From Spirochaetota bacterium (GTDB taxonomy: Bacteria > Spirochaetota > Spirochaetia > JABEVK01): a DNA stretch of 37,625 nucleotides. The position numbers were made by a program, and so were the translations under genes. The notes below the pieces were generated by a model, which was not told where the DNA came from, searched no databases, and saw nothing but the letters and a program-made list of their open reading frames with translations. The stretch spans positions 1 to 37,625 of the forward strand of contig JAIFLN010000123.1 of the NCBI GenBank assembly GCA_020049045.1, written 5' to 3'. This document shows, in pieces, positions 1 through 8,163 of this stretch. Within the stretch, counting starts at the first letter, position 1. Each line of letters opens with the position of its first letter.

Positions 1-452
1 CAAACAGGGTGGAATCGTTGGAATCGACGGCCGGTGCACTGCGGAAAAAGCCCGGGAGAGGCCTCGCTACCACCCGCTGGTACCCGACTCCCTGAAAATA
101 GACCTGCGTCGGGAGATGCCGCAGGCTGACGGCCGGGGCACGAACACCCTCCACCACCTCGCCTTCCAGCTTCAGGACATCGGGTTTTGCTTGCCTCAGG
201 GCTTGGCGCACCTGCTCGCGGTTGCGTGAGGGGCAGTGTTCATCAATCCACGAGGGCCATTCGGGACGGGGCCCCACTTCGACCCGGTAGTCCCAGCGCC
301 CGGCCTCGACGGGGACAATGACCGTCCCCCGCACAGTGCGGCCGTAACGCCGCCAGCTTACCGGTTCGTCGACGACCAAAAGGGTTCCAAACCACAGCCT
401 GAGGGGCCGGGGAGATTCAAAACTGAGAAGGGATTTCGACGGTGAGCGGCAT
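1..452 (-). CDS. Unidentified protein, 5' part only; apparent frameshift near its start
   Basis: An ATG at 452-450 directly follows the TAA of the response regulator (TAAATG), so this is the next gene of the same minus-strand operon; it runs off the window at position 1. The ATG frame reads MPLTVEIPSQF and stops at a TGA. If one base of the A4 run at 419-422 (T4 on the coding strand) is ignored, the frame continues as ESPRPLRLWFGTLLVVDEPV and stays open to the window edge for about 135 further codons. Later it reads RGTVIVPVEAGRWDYRV and LPTQVYFQGVGYQRVV. No signal peptide or membrane segment is visible. I do not recognise the family; the position suggests a carbohydrate-related enzyme. The indel may be real, a sequencing error, or a +1 recoding site (TTT-TGA). 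Confidence 0.5.
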
Positions 453-2021
453 TTATTTCTTCTCCATGCGGTAGTCCTGCGGTTTGAGACCAAACCGGCT
501 TTGGAACAGTTTGCTGAAATATTGGGGGTTCTGAAGGCCCAGTTCCTGGGTTATCTGGTAGATCAGCTTGTCGGTGTGCCGTAAATCGTAGGCGGCTTTT
601 TTCATGCGTAGATCAAGAAGGTAATCGCTCAGATTCTGGCCCGTTGCCGCCTTATGCAGCCGTGACAGGTAGGCAGGGGTCAAACCAAGGTGGTCGGCCA
701 ACGTCTGAAGGCTCACATCGTGGGCGAGGTTCTCATCGATATACTGATGCAGCCGCTCAATCAGGTCTTTTCTGAGGTGGGGCTCAGACTGCTGAAGGGC
801 CTGCTGAAAACTCCGCAGTTTCCGCAGGGCCCAGACCTTGACCGAAAAGAGTGTCCTGCTCGAATCGGTCCAATCCCAGTCTTGAGGCAGACTGTGCTCC
901 TGAGACAACCTCAGAAAGCAATAGGACAAATAGGACTGAACCTCCATTAAGGTCGACCAGGACAATTCCTTCTGTCTGCCGAGTTTTTCAAAAACCTCCG
1001 ACAATCTCTGTTCGGCCGAATCCCACTGGCCGGTCTCCAAAAGCTCTCGAAATTCCGGTGGAGCATAAAGCTCGCTGACGCCGCCGGTGCTAGAAACTGG
1101 AGGCAGACCAAAGCAGAAGGCCCCCGGGACTTCACTCTGCTGCGAAAGGGCCAGTTGCGCCAGGCGGTAATCTTGATGAAGGGACGAGGGGAAGCGGCGC
1201 TCTTCTCCCACCGCCACCGAAACGGTCATTCCCAAAACGCTTTTTGCCATCCGTTGACACTGTTCCGCCACGAGCACGGCCGAGGGAAACACCGCCTCGG
1301 GTGCCGCCGAAACCGCGCCCAGCAGACAGAGCAAATACCCATGGGAATCGCTGGCTGTCCACCGCCGGTGAGAAGGCGCTGCCTTTTCAAGGAGTCCCAG
1401 AAATTCATACCATTCGGTGGAAGAGAACACTTTCTGGACTACCCGGTCATCCCGGCGGAAGACCAGCAGACAAGTTTGCCGGTCCAAGTCAAAGTCGAGC
1501 TGGTACCGCTGGCAGAGAGCCCGAACCCGCTGGGCATCCGTGTCTTCTTCGTGCAAAAGCTCTTTCAGCAGCCCCGCCTTCAACTGGGGGAGGTCTTCGA
1601 GCATCGCCCTCTGCGCCTGCTCCGGTGAAGCGGTAAAGCGCCATTGGGCCTCCAGATCGGTGGCCGCGCGGCTGAGAACCTCCATAATCTCCTGATCGGT
1701 GGCTGGCTTGAGCAGGTAGTCCAGCGCCTTGGCCCGCAGGGCGGCCTTGGCATAGGAGAAATCGGCATAGCCGGTCAGGACGATACAGCGGATGGCGGGA
1801 AACCGGCTTTGGACGTACTCCAGCAGCTCCAAACCATTCTTTCCAGGCATCTTGATGTCGGTAAAGAGAATATCAATGGACTGCTCCTGCAGCACTTCCA
1901 CGGCGTCATCGTAGGATGCGGCCGTAAAGACTTGATCCACCTTGCAGTCCCGCCAGGGGATGGTCGCCGTCATGCTGTCGAGGATGTGGCGCTCGTCGTC
2001 GACGATGAGGACTTGGAACAT
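453..2021 (-). CDS. YesN-type response regulator with AraC output domain
   Basis: This is a 522-residue two-component response regulator that would activate the adjacent transporter operon. The N-terminal receiver (about 1-125) has the acidic pair D8/D9, phospho-acceptor D55 in FTDIKMPGKNG, and the conserved Lys in YLLKPATD. A poorly conserved linker of about 290 residues follows. The C-terminal AraC double helix-turn-helix (about 420-522) includes SLQTLADHLGLTPAYLSRL and ends YFSKLFQSRFGLKPQDYR. I chose ATG 2021 because the receiver begins there; the longer open frame upstream only reads through the kinase gene's 3' end. It starts one base after the kinase stop, so the two are translationally coupled. 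The pairing with a YesM-type kinase next to an LplB/YtcP importer is the classic arrangement for oligosaccharide sensing. Confidence 0.93.
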   Translation of the reverse strand: MFQVLIVDDERHILDSMTATIPWRDCKVDQVFTAASYDDAVEVLQEQSIDILFTDIKMPGKNGLELLEYVQSRFPAIRCIVLTGYADFSYAKAALRAKALDYLLKPATDQEIMEVLSRAATDLEAQWRFTASPEQAQRAMLEDLPQLKAGLLKELLHEEDTDAQRVRALCQRYQLDFDLDRQTCLLVFRRDDRVVQKVFSSTEWYEFLGLLEKAAPSHRRWTASDSHGYLLCLLGAVSAAPEAVFPSAVLVAEQCQRMAKSVLGMTVSVAVGEERRFPSSLHQDYRLAQLALSQQSEVPGAFCFGLPPVSSTGGVSELYAPPEFRELLETGQWDSAEQRLSEVFEKLGRQKELSWSTLMEVQSYLSYCFLRLSQEHSLPQDWDWTDSSRTLFSVKVWALRKLRSFQQALQQSEPHLRKDLIERLHQYIDENLAHDVSLQTLADHLGLTPAYLSRLHKAATGQNLSDYLLDLRMKKAAYDLRHTDKLIYQITQELGLQNPQYFSKLFQSRFGLKPQDYRMEKK

Positions 2022-2022
2022 T

Positions 2023-3738
2023 TTATACCTGCCTCGAGCCGGGAAGACGCAGTTCGATCTGGAAGCCCCTCTCTCCGGCCAGCGGCTCCCCAACCGGGTA
2101 CAGAAAAACCCCAAACTCGGCCCCGTAGCGGCGGTTGAACCGTTGATGGATGTTCCACAGCCCAATCCCGGAACGCGGGGCTTCGGGCGACTGGATTTGG
2201 GCGCTCAGGGCCTCAAGTTCATCGGGTTCCAACCCAGGGCCGTTGTCGGCCACCGTCAGCACCGCCGTGGCTCCCTCGATCCGTCCCGTGATGCGAAGCA
2301 AACCCTCTTCCTGGCTTCGGTCAACCCCGTGCAGGATGGCGTTTTCTACCAACGGCTGGAGGGAGAAGGCAGGTATCTCGAAATCGAGAAGTGTATCAGG
2401 AATCTCTTGCAAGTACCGCAAGTTGGGATTCCGCAGCTGCTGGATAGACAAGTAGGTGTTCAGGAACGCCAGCTCGTCCTTCAACAGCACCAGGGATTTG
2501 TTGGCGGTGGTATAGCGGTAGTACTTGGCCAGGCTGGAAGCCATCTCAATGGCCTCGTTCACCTGGTTCATCTTGCACATGTTCATGATAAAGGCCAGGC
2601 AGTTGTACAGAAAGTGCGGGTTGATCTGTGACTGGAGCTGTTTTGAGTACGCCTCCTGGGCCAGGATCTCGGCCTTGAGAACCTTCTCGATCAGGTTCTC
2701 AATCTGATGGGTCATGGTGTTGAACCCGGTGATGATGTAGTCGAATTCCCCCACCTTCTCAGGAGCAATCCGCACGGTGAAATCACCGGCCTGCACCTTG
2801 GTAAAGCCGTCCATCAAATGGGTCAGGGGCAACTGGATCTGCCGATAGAGCAAATACGTATACCCCAGACCCGAGAGGACTAAAAGAACCAGCACAATGT
2901 AGAATAGATTGCGGGTCATCAGCAGCGGAGACAGAAGCACCGAGGTCGGCTCCACCCCGATAAGCTGCCAGCCAAGAGCCTTGATAGGAAGCACCGTCAC
3001 CAGTTTCTGCTGGGCTCCCTCGCCCACAACTTGCTGCTCCGTCTGACCCAAGTTGGGATAACGGCTCGGCCAGTCGGTGCCGCCGACCAGACCGATTTTT
3101 CCCCACAAAGGATGGAACAGAAACACGTCGCCTTGACCGTCACCGATGAACTGCTGCATGAGGGTCTGCAAGTTTCCAACCGGGACCTGAGCCCTGACGA
3201 CAATATTGGCCGTCCTGTCCTGCAAAAAGGGCTGGAGCAAATCGGCAGAATACCAGGTGAACGAGGCAGAAACACCGGGCTTCTCGGCTTCGAACTCCCA
3301 CCGGTAGGGAAGCATGTTTGTGAGCATCACATCGGTGATCGACTGGGCGTCCAAGCTGATGGTATCCGCCAAGCTGGGAGAATACACGGCCAGCGACTGA
3401 GTCCAACCACCGCTCACCTGTTCGAAGGTCAACCGCGACAGGATGTTGGCCCGGACCAGGTACTCCTTGTACCCAAAACTGGGAGTCTCCAAATAATCCT
3501 TTTGAAAGGTCAGTACCACCGGATCGCGGGCCAGCGTGATCGACGTCAGGCTGATCTCGTTGAAGTTGTTTTCGATTTGAGTCTGAAGGAACTGCAGGCG
3601 CGCCTTGTTCATGGCCTGCAGACCCTCAACAATCCGCTGCTCATTCACAGCCTGGATCAAAAAGTACGCGGAAAGAATGAGAACCAGGAGCCCCAGCATC
3701 AGGAGTGCGTTTTTCAAGAACAGCGACAAACGAACCAT
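2023..3738 (-). CDS. YesM-type membrane sensor histidine kinase
   Basis: This 571-residue kinase has an N-terminal transmembrane helix (about 11-31), an extracytoplasmic sensor region of about 240 residues (probably Cache-like), a second helix (about 277-298), and a HAMP-like linker (about 300-350). It then carries a HisKA_7TM/His_kinase-type domain with H375 in QINPHFLYN. The ATPase domain shows an N-box (PLVENAILHGVD), G1 box (VADNGPGL) and G2 box (SGIGLWNIHQRF). It presumably phosphorylates the response regulator encoded immediately downstream. It follows the solute-binding protein gene by 38 bases. A GGAG stands about 12 bases before ATG 3738, so initiation looks moderate. The ligand is unknown but probably relates to the sugar carried by the upstream importer. 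Confidence 0.93.
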   Translation of the reverse strand: MVRLSLFLKNALLMLGLLVLILSAYFLIQAVNEQRIVEGLQAMNKARLQFLQTQIENNFNEISLTSITLARDPVVLTFQKDYLETPSFGYKEYLVRANILSRLTFEQVSGGWTQSLAVYSPSLADTISLDAQSITDVMLTNMLPYRWEFEAEKPGVSASFTWYSADLLQPFLQDRTANIVVRAQVPVGNLQTLMQQFIGDGQGDVFLFHPLWGKIGLVGGTDWPSRYPNLGQTEQQVVGEGAQQKLVTVLPIKALGWQLIGVEPTSVLLSPLLMTRNLFYIVLVLLVLSGLGYTYLLYRQIQLPLTHLMDGFTKVQAGDFTVRIAPEKVGEFDYIITGFNTMTHQIENLIEKVLKAEILAQEAYSKQLQSQINPHFLYNCLAFIMNMCKMNQVNEAIEMASSLAKYYRYTTANKSLVLLKDELAFLNTYLSIQQLRNPNLRYLQEIPDTLLDFEIPAFSLQPLVENAILHGVDRSQEEGLLRITGRIEGATAVLTVADNGPGLEPDELEALSAQIQSPEAPRSGIGLWNIHQRFNRRYGAEFGVFLYPVGEPLAGERGFQIELRLPGSRQV

Positions 3739-3776
3739 TCGCAGGGGGCTCCGGGTATTCTCAGGCTTCAGACAAC

Positions 3777-5408
3777 TTACTTTGCCGACACAGACTTATA
3801 CCAGTCGTTGGCTTCCTTGGTGACCGCATCACCGCCGTTGGCCTTCCACTGTTTGACAAACTCATCAAAGTACGCGACGGGTTTGCTGCCGTAGATGATC
3901 TGGGCGAAGGTGTCTTGCTCCAGTTTGCGCAGGTACTCACCCTTTTTCGACATGGTAGCCGTGGGGGCACCCGAGAACAGGTTGGGCATATTGTACTTGT
4001 TCTGCGAGTTGATGATGGCACCACCCTGCAGTTTCTCGGGGGCAGTCTTGGCCAACAAGGTCTTTTCTGCCAGGTTGCGGGGTTTGCCTCCCTGCCACAA
4101 GTACTCGTAGATGTTGTACTCGATGAAGGCAATGCTGGGGTAGTTTTCCAGCCCGGGGAAATACATGGAAGGGTCGATGAAGTTCGTCGAGTCGATCACG
4201 GGCTTTCCATCGACCATCTGGTAGTCGTACCCCTCAAACATGCCGTACTGGAACTCGGCGTCGCCGTAGGCAACGTGGCTTCCGTACCAGCGGTCCAACA
4301 TTTTCAAGTAGCCTTCAACCCCTTTGAAGTCTGGACTGAAGATGGTGGTACCCTGGGTCATGCCTTCACCAAAGCGGCCGCGCGATCCGTCGGCACCGGC
4401 GGGAACCGGGAAGGGCTTGGGCTGGGCGTCGGGGTTGAGCTTCTTGAGGTCTCCGAAGGGCCACTCGATCATCCACGGGGGTCCAAAAATGATGCCGCTC
4501 TTGCCTTGAACAAAGCTTTCCGAAGCCTTGCTTTCGTCCATCAGGGCAAATTGCGGGTCGATGTAGCCCTTGTTCTTCCACTCGTTGAGCTTGGCCAGCA
4601 CCTTTTTCATTTCAGGCTGAATGGCCTTGTACGCCAGTGTTTTACCGTCGGCGGCCAGTCCCCAGCCGTTGTCGTGCGCCATCACTCCGCCGAAGCTGCC
4701 GATGAGGAAGCCCGTGGAACTCATCCAGGTGGCAAGGGCGTTCTTGGCACCGATGCTCACCCCGAGGGTCTTACCCTTGCCGTTGCCGCCCGGGTCCTTG
4801 GTCATGAAGGCGTCCATGACCTTTTCCAGTTCGGCAATGGTGGTGGGGGCCTTCATGCCCACCTTGTCCAACCAGTCCTGCCGTATCCACATCAGCTCAT
4901 CGGACACGTTGCCCGAGGTCAAAACAGGGAGCCCGTACATACGGCCGTTCTTTTTCACCTGGTACAGCGCTTCCGGATATTTGGTGTAAATTTCCTTGAG
5001 GCGCGGCGTGGCATATTTATTGAACTCGTCGGTGATATCCTTGGCTTTCTTCGATTCGATCAGGTCCTTGGTGACATTGACGTCGTTGACCCGCATCACA
5101 TCGGGAAAGGCTTCGCCGGAGGCCAGCATCAGGCGCAGCTTGTTGGTGAGGGCTTCCCCTGTCGGGGCGGTCCAAGCCACCTGAAACTTGATGCCGAAGT
5201 TCTCCAAGGCCCAGCGGCTCATCACATTGTTGTTGTAGTCCTCGCCCGGCTTGAACTTGGTTCCAGCCCCCTGCACGATTTCAAAAGTCAGGGTCAGAGG
5301 CGGATTGTACTTTCCATCCTTGAACACCGGAGTTTGAGCCGTGGCCGACGCACCGGCCCACAGCAATCCGAGTGCCAAAAGCACTCCTCGGAACAGATTC
5401 CTTTTCAT
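3777..5408 (-). CDS. ABC importer solute-binding protein (family 1, LipO-like)
   Basis: This 543-residue extracytoplasmic binding protein belongs to a sugar/oligosaccharide ABC importer. The N-terminus MKRNLFRGVLLALGLLWAG is a Sec signal with probable cleavage after ATA (before QTPVF). There is no lipobox cysteine, so it is predicted to be free in a periplasm. The mature region has the family-1 pattern, including DVMRVNDVNVTKDLIESKKA, a WIRQDWLDKVGMKAPTT segment and GYDYQMVDGKPV. ATG 5408 is preferred over the longer frame because GGAGG stands at the right distance before it and the signal peptide begins there. It is the third gene of the permease-permease-SBP-kinase-regulator operon. The substrate cannot be read from the sequence. 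Confidence 0.93.
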   Translation of the reverse strand: MKRNLFRGVLLALGLLWAGASATAQTPVFKDGKYNPPLTLTFEIVQGAGTKFKPGEDYNNNVMSRWALENFGIKFQVAWTAPTGEALTNKLRLMLASGEAFPDVMRVNDVNVTKDLIESKKAKDITDEFNKYATPRLKEIYTKYPEALYQVKKNGRMYGLPVLTSGNVSDELMWIRQDWLDKVGMKAPTTIAELEKVMDAFMTKDPGGNGKGKTLGVSIGAKNALATWMSSTGFLIGSFGGVMAHDNGWGLAADGKTLAYKAIQPEMKKVLAKLNEWKNKGYIDPQFALMDESKASESFVQGKSGIIFGPPWMIEWPFGDLKKLNPDAQPKPFPVPAGADGSRGRFGEGMTQGTTIFSPDFKGVEGYLKMLDRWYGSHVAYGDAEFQYGMFEGYDYQMVDGKPVIDSTNFIDPSMYFPGLENYPSIAFIEYNIYEYLWQGGKPRNLAEKTLLAKTAPEKLQGGAIINSQNKYNMPNLFSGAPTATMSKKGEYLRKLEQDTFAQIIYGSKPVAYFDEFVKQWKANGGDAVTKEANDWYKSVSAK

Positions 5409-5431
5409 GATTCCTCCATCTCCTTTGAGAT

Positions 5432-6313
5432 TCATTCTTTGACAGCACCAATCACGATGCCTTTGACGAAATACCGTTGCAGAAAGGGGTACACCAGTAA
5501 AATAGGTGCTGCCCCGATAAAGATTTGAGACGCTTTCACTGCTCTCTGCGAGAGATTCTCCATGGTGGCGGCATCGGGCGTGATCTTGGTAAAGTCCTGC
5601 TGCACAATGATGGTCTGGAGCAGGGTGGAAAGCGGGTAACCCTTGGCGTCGTTGATGTAGATCAGCCCGTCAAACCACGAGTTCCAATGACCCACCATCA
5701 TGAACAGGGCAATGGTGGCCACCGAGGGCAGCGCCAGCGGCAGGTAGATGCGACCCAGGACGGTGAAGGGGTCGGCACCGTCCATATGGGCCGACTCCTC
5801 CAGTTCCTTGGGAATGGTCTTGAAGAAGTTCATCATCAAAATGATGAGCCAGGTGTTGACGATGCCGGGTAGAATCAGCGCCCACAGCGAGTTGATCAGC
5901 CCCAGTTTCTGAACCACAATGTACGAGGGAATCAGCCCCCCCGAAAACACCATGGTGATGATGAAGAACCAGGAGTAGAAACCCCGTTGGCGGAAGCTCT
6001 TATTCTCTTTGGAAAGCGGATACGCGGCCAGACAGACCAGGAGCATTCCCAACACGGTTCCCAGTCCCGTCCGTAAAAACGAGGTGATCATGGCATCCAC
6101 AAAATTCCTGTTCCCTATGGTTTTCAGGTAGGAATCGAGGGTGAAATCCACGGGCCAGAGCCCCACCAGGTTCGCGTTGGCTGCGGCTTTGCTGCTCAGA
6201 GATACAGCGAGAATATGGATCATGGGAACAAGACACAGCACGGCCAGCAGGACGAGAAGCGTGTTGTTCACGTAGCAGAAAATTCGGTGTTGGGGAGATT
6301 TGTAGCGTGTCAT
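5432..6313 (-). CDS. ABC sugar permease, YtcP/LplC type
   Basis: This is a 293-residue inner-membrane permease with about six hydrophobic helices and the MalG-side architecture. The cytoplasmic EAA loop reads EESAHMDGADPF followed by LGRIYLPLALP, the docking site for the ATPase. The C-terminus LQRYFVKGIVIGAVKE is typical of YtcP/LplC proteins. The ATG at 6313-6311 overlaps the TGA of the upstream permease (TGATG), so the two subunits are coupled; a TTG one codon earlier is less likely. No ATPase gene is present in the window, so a shared MsmK-like ATPase encoded elsewhere is inferred. Confidence 0.94.
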   Translation of the reverse strand: MTRYKSPQHRIFCYVNNTLLVLLAVLCLVPMIHILAVSLSSKAAANANLVGLWPVDFTLDSYLKTIGNRNFVDAMITSFLRTGLGTVLGMLLVCLAAYPLSKENKSFRQRGFYSWFFIITMVFSGGLIPSYIVVQKLGLINSLWALILPGIVNTWLIILMMNFFKTIPKELEESAHMDGADPFTVLGRIYLPLALPSVATIALFMMVGHWNSWFDGLIYINDAKGYPLSTLLQTIIVQQDFTKITPDAATMENLSQRAVKASQIFIGAAPILLVYPFLQRYFVKGIVIGAVKE

Positions 6314-7203
6314 CAAAAGATCCTGTAGTGAGCGAAACGGTCGGCTAGTTTGTAGGCCCCGATGATCAGAATCATGCTGACCAAGGATTTGAACAGGCCG
6401 ACGGCCGTTCCCAAGCCAAAGTTGCCTGACAGCAGTCCAACCCGGTACACAAACGTGTCGATGACATCGCCGCTCTGGTACACCATGGGGTTGTAGAGGT
6501 TGAAAATCTGGTCAAAGCCGGCGTTGAGGATGTTGGAAAGCGCCAAAACTCCGACCACGATGGTGATGGCCAGCAACCCGGGGATGGTGATGTGCCACAC
6601 CTGCTGCACCCGGTTGGCCCCGTCGACTTCGGCGGCTTCATACAGTTGAGGAGAAATGCCCATGAGCGCCGCCAGGAAAATCACCGTGGAGTAGCCGAAT
6701 TCCTTCCAGAGGTGGGTGACAATCAGCATGGGCTGAAACCAGTTGTTGTCCCCGAGGAAAAAAATGGGTTTGAGGCCGAACACACCCAGCGCGTTGTTCA
6801 GAAGCCCTCCGCTGGGGGAAAGAATATCGATCATGATGCCGCCCAAAATCACCCACGAGATGAAGTAGGGCAGAAACACCAGGGTCTGGATGAACCGCTG
6901 CAGGCCGCGGGACAGTACTTCATTCAAAAACAGGGCAAAGACAAAGGGGACTATCAGTCCGAAAACGATCTTGAGCCCGGAGATCACCAGGGTGTTAAGA
7001 ATGACCTGCAGGGCATCGGGCCGCGAGAACATTTCGGAGAAGTTATCGAAGCCCACCCAGGTGTTGTCGAACAGTCCCTTCCACGGTTTGAAGTCCTGAA
7101 ACGCTATGGCCAGGCCGGCAAACGGCAGGTAGTTGAAGACCAAGGCAAGCAGGACGGCGGGGAGGAGCATGACATGAAGCTGCCAGTTCTTAGTTCGGTG
7201 CAT
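6313..7203 (-). CDS. ABC sugar permease, LplB type
   Basis: This 296-residue permease is the partner of the YtcP-like subunit. It has the LplB signature N-terminus (LLPAVLLALVFNYLPFAGLAIAFQ), about six helices, and an EAA loop reading YEAAEVDGANRVQQVWHI. It is now the first gene of the importer operon. Upstream, the 3' remnant of an araC-type gene ends 36 bases before ATG 7203, so the importer was probably once downstream of that regulator. A GAGGT lies directly against the ATG, an unusually short spacing. No clear promoter is visible in the 36-base gap, so transcription may now start upstream or from the inserted segment. Confidence 0.93.
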   Translation of the reverse strand: MHRTKNWQLHVMLLPAVLLALVFNYLPFAGLAIAFQDFKPWKGLFDNTWVGFDNFSEMFSRPDALQVILNTLVISGLKIVFGLIVPFVFALFLNEVLSRGLQRFIQTLVFLPYFISWVILGGIMIDILSPSGGLLNNALGVFGLKPIFFLGDNNWFQPMLIVTHLWKEFGYSTVIFLAALMGISPQLYEAAEVDGANRVQQVWHITIPGLLAITIVVGVLALSNILNAGFDQIFNLYNPMVYQSGDVIDTFVYRVGLLSGNFGLGTAVGLFKSLVSMILIIGAYKLADRFAHYRIF

Positions 7204-7238
7204 ACCTCATGGTGGGGTCGCTTGTATTTTCTGTCACC

Positions 7239-7272
7239 GTCAAAGTCTTGGCTTGGAATGGTAAGATTTTGC
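7239..7272 (+). repeat. 34-bp direct repeat, copy A
   Basis: This 34-bp sequence begins GTCAAAGTCTTGGCTTGG and is identical to 8511-8544 in the same orientation. On the minus strand it encodes the last residues of an AraC-type protein (AKSYHSKPRL then TGA). It bounds the left side of the toxin-antitoxin segment. Confidence 0.97.
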
Positions 7273-7305
7273 TTTCCGCCACTGGGCGGGAACGCCCCAA
7301 GTCGA
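7240..7305 (-). pseudogene. 3' remnant of the split araC-type gene
   Basis: This short open stretch reads STWGVPAQWRKAKSYHSKPR, then L and a stop. It fits the C-terminal end of an AraC double helix-turn-helix (pattern G-x-P-x-x-W-R-K). That is exactly the part missing from the araC-type reading frame at 8.5-9.25 kb, which is on the same strand and would have been contiguous before the 1.2-kb segment between them arrived. The stop is 36 bases from the LplB start. Assigning it to that gene is inference from position, strand and residue pattern. Confidence 0.6.
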
Positions 7306-7306
7306 T

Positions 7307-7335
7307 TTGACCAACTGAGTTGGTCTTGTTATCGT
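7307..7335 (+). promoter_or_regulatory. Promoter and operator of the orphan antitoxin
   Basis: A -35 box TTGACC (7307-7312) and a -10 box TATCGT (7330-7335) are separated by 17 bases. The perfect inverted repeat GACCAACT-G-AGTTGGTC (7309-7325) overlaps the -35 box and fills most of the spacer, as expected for an autorepression operator. The -10 box ends six bases before ATG 7342, so transcription should begin at or next to the start codon (leaderless). Confidence 0.65.
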
Positions 7336-7341
7336 GAAGGT

Positions 7342-7788
7342 ATGAGTACCGTAACGATCCAAAAAGCCAAGGCCCACCTTTCGTCGCTGATCGAGCGGTC
7401 GTTGCAGGGAGAAGAAGTCATCATCGCCCGGCGGAACAAACCGCTGGTCAAGATCGTCCCCCTCGAGCCGGCCCAACTCGGCGAGCGAAAGCTCGGCACC
7501 GCCAAGGGGATGATGTGGATCGCCGATGACTTTGACGAGACCCCAGTCTCAACTGGAAAAACTGCCCCTCCTCTCATCGAGAGGCTGCTAGTCCCAGACG
7601 GCCCGTTCGTAGTTGTTGCGAATAGTGCGGTCTTTGGTGATCAGCAAGGCGTGGTTGAGGCTGGCCTGCGCAGTGATGATGCGGTCAAACGGATCGCGGG
7701 TCCAGGTCAGATTTCGCGCCCACAAAATGGCAGCACCAGCCCCCGGTCCGTCCATGGTGACCCCGAGGTTGGTGTAGCCGTTTTCTAG
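7342..7788 (+). CDS. Orphan Phd/YefM-type antitoxin with read-through tail
   Basis: Residues 1 to about 68 (MSTVTIQKAKAHLSSLIERS onward to WIADDFDETP) match the Phd/YefM antitoxin fold: an N-terminal DNA-binding part with the TIQKAKAHLSSLIE helix, then IIARRNKPLVKIVPL, then a toxin-binding tail. Family members are usually 70-85 residues, but here no stop occurs at that point. The frame runs 80 codons further, antisense to the PIN-toxin gene, and the tail shows no family resemblance. The normal partner (a VapC directly downstream on the same strand) is absent, so this looks like an antitoxin whose 3' end and toxin were lost when it was joined to the neighbouring module. Translation probably starts on a leaderless transcript. 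Confidence 0.75.
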   Translation: MSTVTIQKAKAHLSSLIERSLQGEEVIIARRNKPLVKIVPLEPAQLGERKLGTAKGMMWIADDFDETPVSTGKTAPPLIERLLVPDGPFVVVANSAVFGDQQGVVEAGLRSDDAVKRIAGPGQISRPQNGSTSPRSVHGDPEVGVAVF

Positions 7789-7962
7789 GAACAGCCCGGG
7801 CTCCACCGTAATACGTCCTGTTTCGTACAGGTACTGGAGTTCCAGAGCCACCATCGGAGAGATCCAGAGCTCCTCGGAGTCCAGCAAGGCGTTCACCTTG
7901 GGTGGCATCAAAGCCGGGTCCTCGTAAAGCCAGATGAGCGCGTGGGTATCGAGGTAGGTCAT
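7588..7962 (-). CDS. vapC: PIN-domain toxin (VapC family)
   Basis: This 124-residue PIN ribonuclease is the toxin of a type II module. The acidic metal-binding residues are visible: D5 (YLDTHALIWLY), E41 (ISPMVALELQYLYE), D90 and D93 (WTRDPFDRII). It lacks a signal peptide and acts on RNA in the cytoplasm. Its likely antitoxin is encoded upstream on the same strand at 8164-8418; in my memory of the families, NPTRLRENLY-type antitoxins pair with ISPMVxLELQYLYE-type toxins. Unusually, about 200 bases separate the two genes instead of the usual overlap. Its last 200 bases are antisense to the read-through tail of the other antitoxin. An AGG stands near ATG 7962. Confidence 0.88.
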   Translation of the reverse strand: MTYLDTHALIWLYEDPALMPPKVNALLDSEELWISPMVALELQYLYETGRITVEPGLFLENGYTNLGVTMDGPGAGAAILWARNLTWTRDPFDRIITAQASLNHALLITKDRTIRNNYERAVWD

Positions 7963-8163
7963 CCGTACCTAGGAGTGTGTCGGACTTAGGGTTTCGGAGA
8001 CAAAGGGAGGAGATTTCGAGGGGAAAAGTTGGGATGAGTGAGTCTCGAATCGAGATTCGAGGCGATCGAAGCGCGACTTTTGCACCGGAAGATCCTCCTT
8101 TTGGACCGAAAGGCCTTTGGCCGCCGCATTTTGAGCGGGATTCTGGGCGCCGGGCGGGCTTCC
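7963..8163. other. Noncoding spacer between antitoxin and PIN toxin
   Basis: These 201 bases separate the toxin start from the stop of its presumed antitoxin. The only open frame on the minus strand (GTG 8171 to 7986) is arginine/serine-rich with no domain and is not credible. The inverted repeat CTCGAAT-CGAG-ATTCGAG lies at 8044-8061. I see no promoter of the TANNNT type for the toxin. The spacer may be an insertion, a structured leader or the residue of an older rearrangement. Confidence 0.5.

Noticed and set aside
34-340. 69-codon plus-strand open frame near the left edge (236-445)
   Set aside because: The minus strand carries a longer coherent frame continuing the operon; the plus-strand frame is proline-rich and featureless.
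3705-5528. 607-codon open frame antisense to the solute-binding protein gene
   Set aside because: It mirrors a well-supported binding-protein gene; long antisense frames are expected in GC-rich DNA, and it shows no domain, start signal or membrane pattern.
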